DNA of 64,000 bases, taken from NCBI GenBank assembly GCA_029204225.1, contig CM055111.1:18432668-18496667 (forward strand). Direction: 5' to 3'. Each line of letters starts with the position of its first letter. The first letter of the stretch is position 1. This DNA is from Diphasiastrum complanatum. Taxonomy: Eukaryota > Streptophyta > Lycopodiopsida > Lycopodiales > Lycopodiaceae. The notes beneath the pieces are model-generated. The model did no database searches, was not told where the DNA came from, and was given only the letters and a program-made list of their open reading frames with translations. The position numbers and the translations under genes were made by a program. Positions 55,464 to 64,000 of this stretch are shown here, piece by piece.

Positions 55464-55745
55464 TTAAAAAAGGATAACTTGTGATGCTTCTTGAGAAGCC
55501 TTGATCTCGGCCACTTCCAAGATTGAATCTTCATGCAATATGACATCTCTATTCACGATCACATTTGAAATAGAGAGTGTAAAGACACTAAAGGCCTCCT
55601 TGATGGATGAGTATCCAATCATGATCCATGAGCTTGGATCATCCTTCCTCCTTGTTTCCAAGGGAATATGTGCAAAGCAAGCACTACCAAGTTCACTAAG
55701 GTGATCAACCTTAGGCTTCATCTTGAATAAAACTTCATATGGCAT
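55464..55745 (-). pseudogene. Copia integrase C-terminal scrap
   Basis: MPYEVLFKMKPKVDHLSELG, then FAHIPLETRRKDDPSSW, MIGYSS and VIVNRDVILHED match the Copia segment that follows the integrase core (P.E.L....P...HL...G....H.P...R.K.D......GY...KA). The catalytic core is missing, because gag-protease is joined to this piece after a short junction near 55,718-55,745. Confidence 0.75.
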
Positions 55746-57217
55746 ATTCCTTCAAGAGCTCCAATACTCCTCAAAGCTTTGATCTTCAATGAGAATTTCA
55801 TCTCAACATATGCTTTGAATAATAAGGAATAATCATACACCATAATACTCAAAGAGAGAAGATATGTGCATCTTGTGTAATCCTCCTCCTTTGAAATATT
55901 GGAAATATAAGAAACATCAAGAGAGTTTGCACTCTCACTTAGATCCAATTTGTAGATGCCTTCAAATCTTGATCCATATGCAAGGATCTCACCATCCTTA
56001 ATCACACAATTGTCAATATTGAAATTGACATCAAAGCCACTATCAAGAAGTTGGCCAACACTTAAGATGTTCTTTGTAAGCTTTGGGACAAAAAGAACAT
56101 TGTTGAGAAAGAGACCTTTAAAAGATGCAAGCTTCAAGGGAATAATCCCTACTCCTTCAATATTGCACTCATGCTTACTTGCAAAGTATATGGTCTTCTT
56201 GACTCCATCATAAGGCATAATAGATGAAAAAGAGTGCTTGGAGCCACACATATGTGAAGATGCTCCACTATCAATATACCATGAGTCGTCCTTGTTGAAG
56301 GTGGAAGAGGAGAAGCTTGATGCCATAAGAGAGCCTTCTCCATCACTTGCAATATAGTCTTCTTTCTCATTGGTGATGTTGGCTTGATTGAGTTGATTCT
56401 TCTTCTTGAAGCAATTGGTGGCATAATGGCCTTTCTTGCCACAATAAAAGCACTTGATCTTCTTCTTCTTGAGATTTGAAGTAGAAGCATGAGAGGTATC
56501 CCCCTCCTCATCTTCATCTTGGTCTTTAGCTTTGTCATTAGAGAAGTGATGGTGTTGCTTCTTACTCCTCTCTTTGTGCTTGGCAAATAGAACTTTGCCA
56601 TCATCATGATTGAGTGATAGCTTGTCCATCCTCAAGAGTTTGTAATCTTGTCTTGATTCTTCATAAATAAGCACACTTTGAAGGGCCTCCAAACTTGGTA
56701 GCTCCTCCTTAATGGCATAGGATTGGACAAGGTTGTCATATTCATCTCTCAAGCCATTGAGAATGACTTGGACTAGCTCACTTTGATTGACTGATTCACC
56801 AATACATGCAAGCTCTCTATGAATATCCTTGACTCTCAAAACATAATTAGATGCACTCTCATCACTCTTTTGACTACTTTGGAATATTTGATTTCTAAGA
56901 GTGAGGAGCCTAGAGGTGTTCTTAGCCTCATAGATGGACTTGAGACAATCCCAAGCTTCCTTGGATGTAGAACAATCACCAATCTCCCTCAATATCTCAT
57001 TAGAGACATTCATCTTAATGTAGTGGAGAGCCATCCTAGCTCTCTTCTTGTATTTTTGTACTTCTTGAAGGACTTGAGGCTCCTCCTCAATCCCAAGTAC
57101 AATGTCCATCACATCTTGGAGTATCAAGATGGACTCCATCCTCAACTTCCATATTGAATAATTGGAATTAGACAATCTCTCACTTGGTTGCAACAAGTAT
57201 GAACTCATTGAAGTCAT
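55718..57217 (-). CDS. Copia gag and protease
   Basis: 499 codons. The Gag region (SNYSIWKLRMESIL at about 19) is followed by an acidic/Lys-rich linker. The zinc knuckle CFYCGKKGHYATNC lies at about 256-269, and the protease motif WYIDSGASSHMC at about 310-321. LTKNILSVGQLLDSGFDVNF is the following conserved part. The usual WHKRLGH pre-integrase motif is absent: after EGIYKLDLSES the sequence turns unfamiliar. The frame is intact from its ATG, and this start gives the usual Copia Gag N-terminus. Confidence 0.88.
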   Translation of the reverse strand: MTSMSSYLLQPSERLSNSNYSIWKLRMESILILQDVMDIVLGIEEEPQVLQEVQKYKKRARMALHYIKMNVSNEILREIGDCSTSKEAWDCLKSIYEAKNTSRLLTLRNQIFQSSQKSDESASNYVLRVKDIHRELACIGESVNQSELVQVILNGLRDEYDNLVQSYAIKEELPSLEALQSVLIYEESRQDYKLLRMDKLSLNHDDGKVLFAKHKERSKKQHHHFSNDKAKDQDEDEEGDTSHASTSNLKKKKIKCFYCGKKGHYATNCFKKKNQLNQANITNEKEDYIASDGEGSLMASSFSSSTFNKDDSWYIDSGASSHMCGSKHSFSSIMPYDGVKKTIYFASKHECNIEGVGIIPLKLASFKGLFLNNVLFVPKLTKNILSVGQLLDSGFDVNFNIDNCVIKDGEILAYGSRFEGIYKLDLSESANSLDVSYISNISKEEDYTRCTYLLSLSIMVYDYSLLFKAYVEMKFSLKIKALRSIGALEGICHMKFYSR

Positions 57218-57961
57218 GTAAAGTGGAGATAAATAAAAGTGATGAACAAAAAATGTTGCTTCTCTCTCACTATAGGATCCAATAGTGGTGTGCTACCATC
57301 TCCTATGCAAGATCTTGCAACAAACTGTGAGATGATTCTCACTAGCTATCTCAATCTCTCCAAAACTAGATCTACTTCACATCAAATGATGGAGTATGGG
57401 CAAAGTTAGGATCAAACACTCTTAGCACGTGTGAAATACACTAAGAAACCAAATTTGACTCAAATACAATGATATTGCATGAAACAAAATGGCTAAGATC
57501 TCAAAACAGTGCCTAGATCACATATAGATGAGATTGGTAAGCATTCAGCTGTGATTTTGGATCAAAGAAGCAATCTTTTGACCAAACCAAATGTGTCCAC
57601 CCAGTTCTAGGTGCCCTACCTAACCCTCTTCAAAAGCTTATAACTTTTGATTGGCTCAACCAAATGGAATGAAACTGATTGCATCAGAAACTAGACAAAA
57701 ATAGCTTCAAAACAAGCTATCTAGCAAGATTTTTGGATCAAACATGAAAGAGAACTCCCAAACTGAAATTGGATGTTCCTCACACGTGTCTAAGCACCTG
57801 ATTCCATACAGTACCAGGTCAGACCCAATCAATGTCCTTTTGATCTCTTTTGATCCAAAATTGAACAAGATAGCTAGGAAAATGGGCCTTGACAATTTCT
57901 AGCTCAAGATTGATGAATAGTTTTCACTCAAATGGATCAAAATGCATGGTAACCTTAGGTA
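57218..57961 (-). other. Untranslated leader of the minus-strand Copia element
   Basis: There is no credible coding sequence between the primer site and gag. Packaging signals would be expected here. Confidence 0.5.
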
Positions 57962-57974
57962 GGCTCTGATACCA
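57962..57974 (-). other. Primer-binding site (initiator tRNA-Met, minus strand)
   Basis: On the minus strand TGGTATCAGAGCC follows the 5' LTR directly. Confidence 0.92.
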
Positions 57975-58774
57975 TGTTGAATTTCACACGTGTGGACTGT
58001 CCACTACATGTACTTGTGATCTCCTAAGGTGTGTAGATGCACCAAGATCAAGACTAGATTGAGATTCAAGATCTATCTTTGATTCTATGGCAAAAACACA
58101 CTACTACATGCATTCAATCACTTCCAACTCTCACTCACACGTGTGGGAAGTGTTCCAAAAGTATTCTAAGTAAAAACAAGCTGCTCTCCTCGGGTAGAGA
58201 GAGAAAAACCATCATGAGCTCTCGGGTAGAGAGAGAAAGCTAGAAATTCAATGACACTCAAAATCCACTCAATCTCAAAATCAATTAGATCCAAAAGGAG
58301 GAGTACAATGATACTAATAGATTCATGAGCTACCACTATGCTTAACTATGATTGGATCACACTTTGCCACCTCTTAATCCTATTGGACCATTGATCCATC
58401 ACCTCTAAATTCTATTGAACTATATTCAAGCACACCTCAATTTTCTATTGGACCTCACAAGGTTCCACCTCTAAATCCTATTGGACCTCTTAAGATTCAT
58501 CAAACAAAAGAATGACACTTGTCTACACTCTAATTGGCACAAGTTTGGCTCTATTTTGGCTCAATATTGGCATTACAAGTGGAAATGGATAATTTGCCAT
58601 CTATGCCAAATTTGACCCTATCAACATCCTACACCTAAATGCTTGACTATGAAATTCTATGAGACCCCTATATCAAACATTTTGATTTACTTTACAATTC
58701 TCCACACATGTGAGATTCACTTACAAACTTCTATCATAAAAAATACCAAGCTAGATTTTTGCCAATTTCTCACA
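57975..58774 (-). repeat. 5' LTR of the minus-strand Copia element
   Basis: An 800-base copy of the 3' LTR. It lacks a 19-base segment near 58,700. Confidence 0.92.
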
Positions 58775-58779
58775 GTTAA

Positions 58780-59138
58780 CTTAGTATTGGTTGGTAAATA
58801 AACATCTCTTCATTCACATCGAAGCCTTTTAATCTCAAGTAAACATAATATATTTGCTTACATTTGGTGTATTTTTGTTTTTTGTTTTTGATGATTTTCT
58901 ATTAATCCATGCATTTGCAAGAGGGCTCTTTTGAAATCATAATATTGTATGTCATCCCAGTTGCATCACTATCAAAACTTTCAATGACATACAAATCGGA
59001 CAAACTTGATTTTCGTCTCATCTTGTTTCGATTACGACCATTACCAACTTGTTGTTTTGATATGTGTGGAATTGGATTTGGTACAGTTGCAATGTTGTCA
59101 TTAGGATCCAAGGAAGCCTCTGGCTCATTCTAACATAA
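58780..59138. other. Spacer between two Copia elements
   Basis: A minus-strand frame (58,902-59,111) encodes HISKQQVGNGRNRNKMRRKS and other polar sequence. No family was recognised. Confidence 0.3.
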
Positions 59139-59411
59139 TGTTTCACTTAGAATTTGCTTCGAACAGGAACAAAGATCATGCTACACAGTAACACAAACAG
59201 AAAACACTCTCCACACCAAGCTCACGTAGCAACTGTATTTCTCAAAATGAAAATACACAATACATATAGTTCTTCACTTAGGCAACACATGCATGACCCA
59301 GGTTGTCATTGACAAGACGCGTGTCCCATCGCCTCGTGGCAAGGCCAACTGATCCTTATCTACTAATAGGACCCACACTACAGTAACACAGTGATTCTAC
59401 TTTAATTCTAA
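59139..59411 (-). repeat. Possible 3' LTR of the right-edge Copia element
   Basis: On the minus strand a purine tract (GTAAGGGAGAGAG, 59,412-59,424) follows the end of pol. The sequence then runs from TTAGAATTAAAG to about AAGTGAAACA. The LTR ends are not clean TG/CA and its partner would lie beyond 64,000 or be lost, so limits are tentative. Confidence 0.35.
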
Positions 59412-59467
59412 CTCTCTCCCTTACAGTAGAGTCTACTTTCTATACAGTCATATACATAGCTTTAAAG

Positions 59468-60261
59468 TCAACAAACTTTAAGTACATAAAGCTTTGATTT
59501 CAACTTATCAAAATTTTTTCTAACAAGTGGCTTAGTGAAAATATCAGCTAGTTGTTCATTCGTACTACAATGAATAACATGAATTTCACGACTCAACAGC
59601 CTCACGCATATAAAGTGATACTAAATCTCAATGTGTTTGGTTCTCGCATGGAACACTAGATTCTTTGCTAGCTTAATGCCACTCTGATTGTCGCTATGTA
59701 TAGTTGTGGGATTCTCCTGTTTCATGCCAATTTCTTCCAAGATTTGCCTCAACCATATAGCTTCTTGTGCTGCACTACACATTGCCTTGCTGCTTCTGTG
59801 GTGGATAAAGAAAATGTACTTTGCTTTTTGCTAGACCAGGAAAAGCAACTGCCACAAAGCTGGAATACATACCTTGTGGTGGATCTACGATCATCATAGT
59901 CACCTCCCCAATCCGCATCCATATAGCCACATAACTCAGGTAAACCCTCATGCTTTCTGTAAGCCAAGCCATAATCTAAAGTGCCTTTGACATAATGCAA
60001 AATGCGCTTAGCTGCCTTCCAATGCATTTCCGTAGGTGCTACCATAAATTGACTTACAATACCAACAACATAGCATATATCTGATCTAGTCGTGGTAAGG
60101 TAAATCAAGCTCCCTACTAACTGTCTATACAGCGTAGCATCAAATGGCTGTGACTCATCAAGATGAGAAAGCCTTTTACCTGGTTCAATAGGAGTGTTCA
60201 TTGGCTTGCAGTCCTTCAACCTGAACCTATGTAACAACTCTCTGACATACTTCACCTGTGC
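59468..60261 (-). pseudogene. Copia RNase H region, with stops
   Basis: From KYVRELLHRFRLKDCKPMNT it continues GYMDADWGGDYDDRRSTTRY and SWSSKKQSTFSLSTTEA. A frame change near 59,790 leads to DNQSGIKLAKNLVFHARTKH. An in-frame TAG follows before YHFICVRLLS, and ADIFTKPL is near the end. A TAA at about 60,260 separates it from the RT ORF upstream. Confidence 0.8.
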
Positions 60262-61581
60262 TTAACCCAGTTCATGTCCTTTTTGCCACACCTCCACTCC
60301 AAGGCAATAATGCATTAGGTTGAGATCTATCAACTCGAATTGTTTCATGAGGTCTTTCTTGATCATGTCTATCATCTCTTGATTATTTCCCGTGATAATC
60401 AAGTCATCAACATAAAGAGCAATCAAAGCAACCATACCATCAAAGCATAAGACATAAAGATTTGGATCAGAATGTGTTCTCACCATCCCCTTAGAATGAA
60501 AGTAGACTTCAATCCCGCTATACCATGCACGTGGTGCCTGTTTAAGACCATAAAGCGCTTTCTTCAAGCGACATACTTTATTTTCCTGTCCTTTCTCTAC
60601 AAAGCCTTCAGGTTGATCCATGAACACCTCTTCTTCTAATTCACCATTTAGAAAATCAGATTTCACATCCATCTGATGCAAAGGCCAACCAAAATGTGAA
60701 GCTAAAGCAACAAGTAGACGTAGAGTATTCCACTTACATACTGGCACAAAGGTCTCCTCATAGTCGATCCCTTTACTTTGTGCATACCCTTTGATCACCA
60801 ATCTTGCTTTGTGCTTTGTTATACTTCCATCTGCATGGTACTTAGTCCTGTATACCCACTTACAACCTATGGGTTTCTTGCCAGCTGGTGGTTCCACTAA
60901 GTCCCATGTGTTATGCTTAGCAATTGACTCCATCCCCTCTCCCATGTCCTTGACCCAAATGTCATGATCCTTCGCTTCACCATAAGTCGAAGGTTCTTTG
61001 CTTTGAATAATACTAGATAAGAGAGGATAATTTGCTTCATACCTTTCAGGTTGTGTCTTCTCTCTTGTTGATCTTCGTAGCTCTCCCTGGCTAGATGATC
61101 CTCGAAAGTAATCCATGTCGTAGTTCTCCAACAATGTCTCAAACCACTTAGGGAGCTTTCTGTCAGGTGATCGGCTTCCTGGTGAAAATGTATCCCACGC
61201 TACATCTTTCTCCTTGCATTTGTCACCTGCAATTTCAATCCTTCTTGCACCAAAGGGTTTGTCCCTACCTCTCCAACTTGTGTCTTGAGGTTGAGTAGTA
61301 GTATCTTGAGGTGTATCCTTGTGTCCATCACTACGAAAGTCAATAAATGGATCATCATCACTAGGAAAGTCAATAAATGGATCATCATTAGGAGGTATAC
61401 TCACTATACCATCTTTCCCACTAGATGTGTCTCTCTTCTCAGCATCCTTGTCTTCATACATCTTAGATTCATCAAAGATGACATCAGGACTGACATGTAT
61501 TTTGTTCTCCACTAGATCAAAACATCTATAGCCCTTCACACGATCATCATATCCTAGAAATATACACTTGATAGCTTTCAT
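60262..61581 (-). CDS. Copia integrase C-terminus and reverse transcriptase
   Basis: 439 codons. It starts in the post-integrase segment (AIKCIFLGYDDRVKGYRCFD), then a linker with a short repeated unit (DDPFIDFPSD, DDPFIDFRSD). The RT domain has PIGCKWVYRTKYHADGSITK, MDVKSDFLNGELEEEVFMDQ, KKALYGLKQAPRAWYSGIEV and the catalytic LYVDDLIITG. It ends at a stop after WQKGHELG, before the RNase H region. The RT appears intact over its catalytic motifs. Confidence 0.85.
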   Translation of the reverse strand: MKAIKCIFLGYDDRVKGYRCFDLVENKIHVSPDVIFDESKMYEDKDAEKRDTSSGKDGIVSIPPNDDPFIDFPSDDDPFIDFRSDGHKDTPQDTTTQPQDTSWRGRDKPFGARRIEIAGDKCKEKDVAWDTFSPGSRSPDRKLPKWFETLLENYDMDYFRGSSSQGELRRSTREKTQPERYEANYPLLSSIIQSKEPSTYGEAKDHDIWVKDMGEGMESIAKHNTWDLVEPPAGKKPIGCKWVYRTKYHADGSITKHKARLVIKGYAQSKGIDYEETFVPVCKWNTLRLLVALASHFGWPLHQMDVKSDFLNGELEEEVFMDQPEGFVEKGQENKVCRLKKALYGLKQAPRAWYSGIEVYFHSKGMVRTHSDPNLYVLCFDGMVALIALYVDDLIITGNNQEMIDMIKKDLMKQFELIDLNLMHYCLGVEVWQKGHELG

Positions 61582-61648
61582 ATCAAGTTACGTCTCTCTT
61601 CCTTAGGAATGTGTACAAAGGCCTTACATCCAAAGATTCGCAAGTGGT

Positions 61649-62485
61649 TTACCTTTGGCTTCTTCTTCGTGAATCAGGTGTTATCTTTGGTATGGCAATG
61701 GTAGGACTTCTATTTTGAAGATAGACTACGGTACTACATGCTTCTGACCAAAAATATTTTGGTAGTTTCATCTCAGCTAGCATAGATCTAGCACTTTCCA
61801 CAATCGTATAATTCTTGCGCCCAGCTACACCATTGAGTGCAGGAGTATGAGCTTGGGTAAATTGTCTTTTGATTTCACATTTATCACAAAGATCATTGAA
61901 GTCATTAGACTTATACTCACCTCCTCTATCTGATCTTAGAATTTTGATCTTCCTACCTATCTGATTTTCGACCAATGCTTTGAAGCTCTTGAAATTGTCA
62001 AATGCATCCAATTTCTTCTTCACGAAGTAAATCAATGTCTTACGTGACATATCATCTATAAAGGTCATGAAATAGAAGACTTTACCTAAGGACATAGTCC
62101 TCATAGGCCCGCATAAATCTGTGTGGATCAAATCCAGGATGTTCTTTGCTCTAGCAACACCACCTTTATTGAACTTCTCTCGATGCTGCTTCCCATACAC
62201 ACATGATTCACACATCGACTTCAAGTGGTCTTCTATCATAGACAATCCTCTCACCATTTCCAATTTCCTCATGAAATTGAGGCTTCCTAAGTTCAAGTGA
62301 CCAAGCCTCTTATGCCACAGTTCAGTTTGCGATGGAATGGATGAGACAAGTCCATGTTGCCCCTTGATTCTAGCATTCAACCTGTACAATTTAGTGTTGG
62401 GCTCTCTTATACCATCCGCAATAGCTTTGACTTTTTGGTTCACATCCTTCACAATGCAACGATCATGGGCAAATTCTACTTTCAA
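61649..62485 (-). pseudogene. Copia pre-integrase and integrase, catalytic Glu lost
   Basis: ELWHKRLGHLNLGSLNFM leads into CESCVYGKQHREKF (zinc-binding), FIDDMSRKTLIYFVK and RSDRGGEYKSNDF with both catalytic Asp. The third motif reads NGVAGRKNYTIVESARSM, where Copia integrases read NGVAERKN, so the catalytic Glu is Gly. The frame then shifts before the C-terminal part. Non-functional integrase. Confidence 0.85.
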
Positions 62486-62492
62486 CTTTTGA

Positions 62493-63041
62493 TTAGTAAT
62501 AATACCAACTGAAAGTTTTCTTCAAACCTGGTATGTAAAGTACCTCCCTGATCATCCTGCTTTTGTCATCAGGTAGTTGGATTGAAACGGTGCCTATCCC
62601 CTTGATCTTGCACACATCACCATTTGCTTGTGAAATGGATGTTCCATTATCCAACACTTTCAAGCTACTGAACCAATCCTTGTTACCTGTCATGTGTCTT
62701 GTGGCTCCTGAGTCAATGTACCACGCTTGATCATCTTGATTAGATGACAATACTGATATGAAGATGCTAGAGTCTTCAATCTCACCCTCATCGACAAGGT
62801 TAGCTTGCTTTGGTTTTCCCTTGCCTGATTTTGCCAGGAATTTCTGACATTCACTCTTCTAATGGCCCTTTTTACCGCAATGGAAGCACTTGCCCTTCTT
62901 CTTGGTCTTGCTAGAAGATCTCTCATCCTCTTGAGTCTTGGCGAATTGTTGCTTAGACTTCTTCTTGCCCTTGCCCTTGCCTTGTTTTTGGCATGTCGCA
63001 AGTGCCTGATCATCAGTGTTTTGACGTCTAGCTTTCACCAT
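62493..63041 (-). pseudogene. Copia gag zinc knuckle and protease fragment
   Basis: The fragment reads KGKCFHCGKKGH, then a stop where the last Cys of the knuckle region follows, and KSECQKFLAKSGKGKPKQAN in the same frame. Next come QAWYIDSGATRHMTGNKDWF (protease active site) and VLYIPGLKK, then a frame change near 62,500. Confidence 0.8.
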
Positions 63042-63616
63042 TTCTCGTCATTGCTCTTCCTGCATCAAGATTCTTATGAGCTCGTCAAAGGTTGGCAATC
63101 TTTCTCTTGATGCTATTCCACTCACAAACATCTGATAGGGTTCTACAATGCGCACAATGCATTATGCACTAGCTCCACATCACATATGTGCTCACCAATA
63201 GAGTGCAATTCATTCCTCATTGTCTTGATTCTGGTCATGTACGTCTAAATGTGCTCTCCTTGTTCCATGTGGGAACTATTCAGTTTTGACTTCAAAAACA
63301 TGATTCTTGATGGATTTGACATTTTGAACTGCTCCTTTAGCACATCCAATGCCTGTCTGGGTGTAACAACATCACAAATGTGGGTAATGATGTGATCCTT
63401 CATTGACAAGTTAATGAAGGTCAAAGCTTTCCTCACCTTCTTATTGAACACTTTGATTTCAATTTCATTTGGCGGTCTTCTCTCATCACATGTGACGACA
63501 TCCCACACATCCTTCTCCATCAATATGTTTTTCATTTTGAATTTCCACACTGCATAGTTGAAAATCCCATCCAATTTCCTACTTTCACTCAAAATGGACT
63601 CTCCCATGTTTGTCAT
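63042..63616 (-). pseudogene. Copia gag N-terminal region
   Basis: From the ATG at 63,616: LDGIFNYAVWKFKMKNILME, ALTFINLSMKDHIITHICDV and MFLKSKLNSSHMEQGEHI, a Copia Gag (UBN2) pattern. A TAG-type stop after HI (63,245) and further changes to 63,042 break it from the zinc-knuckle part. Confidence 0.75.
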
Positions 63617-64000
63617 CGCAAAACTGCTTGAAACTTCAACCGTAGGCTAAAAGCTGTATGTCGAGGCCAACTGCAATGTCAGAAGTTGAAGATAGTGACC
63701 TGCTATTTTCTCCTTACTAGGCCACCCACTATTTTTTTGCCAAATTGAAAGCCGAATCGGCGTCGCCTTCCGAAATGCACTTTGTCGCCAACTCCCAACT
63801 ACGTGCCCTCTGAACACTCTGAACACTTTTGGTGCACTCTGAACACTTTCTCCATTGCAATCACTCTGTTTTGCAGTACCGTACTTGTAGGTACAGTCCG
63901 GGTGCCCTTTGTTTGGAGGTTATAGCCTTTCGTTCGAGTCAAATAGGCTTAAGGACTAGAAAATAAGGGTTTTTCTAGTTTTTGAACTATTTTTTTAGCT
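63617..64000. other. Right edge, probable Copia leader; no primer site or LTR recognised
   Basis: No TGGTATCAGAGC-type site is seen upstream of gag. A short CTCTGAACACT repeat lies at 63,810-63,850. The 5' LTR, if present, lies outside the window. Confidence 0.35.

Larger units (their letters stand above)
53699..58774 (-). mobile_element. Non-autonomous Copia LTR retrotransposon with perfect target duplication
   Basis: 5,076 bases, oriented on the minus strand. The 3' LTR is 53,699-54,518 and the 5' LTR is 57,975-58,774. They differ at about ten positions plus one 19-base indel, so it is young. It has a primer-binding site and a polypurine tract. Internally it keeps gag-protease and a scrap of integrase C-terminus, but integrase core, RT and RNase H are replaced by an unrecognised ORF. 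It would need enzymes from another element to move, and its intact target duplication shows that it did. Confidence 0.92.

Noticed and set aside
56149-56607. 152-codon minus-strand frame
   Set aside because: Out-of-frame shadow of the Copia gag-protease ORF at 55,718-57,217.

Overview
This window looks like intergenic and repeat-rich DNA from a land plant. It is AT-rich, its genes have GT-AG introns, and it is filled with Copia, Gypsy and CACTA-like elements, tRNA-derived SINEs and long (TC)n/(GA)n runs. The only recognisable host genes are plant-type: an EamA/DMT transporter with a probable plastid-targeting leader, and remnants of a NEK protein kinase. The texture (large TE-filled spacers, GA/TC microsatellites, degraded transposons) suggests a fern or another seed-free plant, but that is an impression and not a proof.

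Layout. 1-5.4 kb is non-coding, with a foldback element, a possible Copia LTR and a SINE. 5.48-8.20 kb holds the one near-complete host gene, a four-exon EamA transporter with one apparent frameshift. Its 3' half plus flank is duplicated in direct orientation at 50.87-52.9 kb, so a local gene duplication has been pushed about 43 kb apart by transposon insertion. 10.1-10.6 kb is a tandem duplication with (TC)n runs beside a Copia protease scrap.

10.94-33.6 kb is the most unusual part. Two copies of one composite unit face each other: left 10.94-17.11 kb, right 19.19-32.52 kb. Each carries, on one strand, the C-terminal (DUF4216-like) end of a CACTA/EnSpm TNP2-type transposase and an acidic-tailed gene. 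On the other strand each carries a gene whose product reads as a SET-domain (lysine methyltransferase fold) protein, plus an exon with a charged C-terminal segment. A cluster of palindromic GTGGATTATCCAC-type motifs lies beside the transposase end. The right unit is flanked by about 1.0-kb direct repeats (18.15-19.17 and 32.53-33.58 kb) and was split by a young Copia element (22,844-29,275) with about 99% similar LTRs.

33.7-49.7 kb is degraded: Copia integrase fragments, a 2.2-kb degenerate repeat field (36.8-39.1 kb), a NEK kinase pseudogene (39.5-40.0 kb), a Copia RT scrap, a decayed Gypsy element with an extra coiled-coil ORF (42.0-46.9 kb), and another Copia scrap (47.0-48.2 kb). 49.7-50.2 kb is a two-copy tandem repeat with TATA boxes. 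53,699-58,774 is a Copia element with a perfect 5-bp target-site duplication. It has lost its reverse transcriptase and carries an unrecognised 268-aa ORF instead. 59.1-63.6 kb is a long but broken Copia element on the minus strand.

The best candidate for something undescribed is the SET-domain-like gene carried as cargo in a CACTA-like transposon. Both copies carry different disabling mutations, so the sequence shows past mobility of such a gene but no working copy here. No search or alignment could be run. Repeat boundaries were placed by eye and may be off by several bases.
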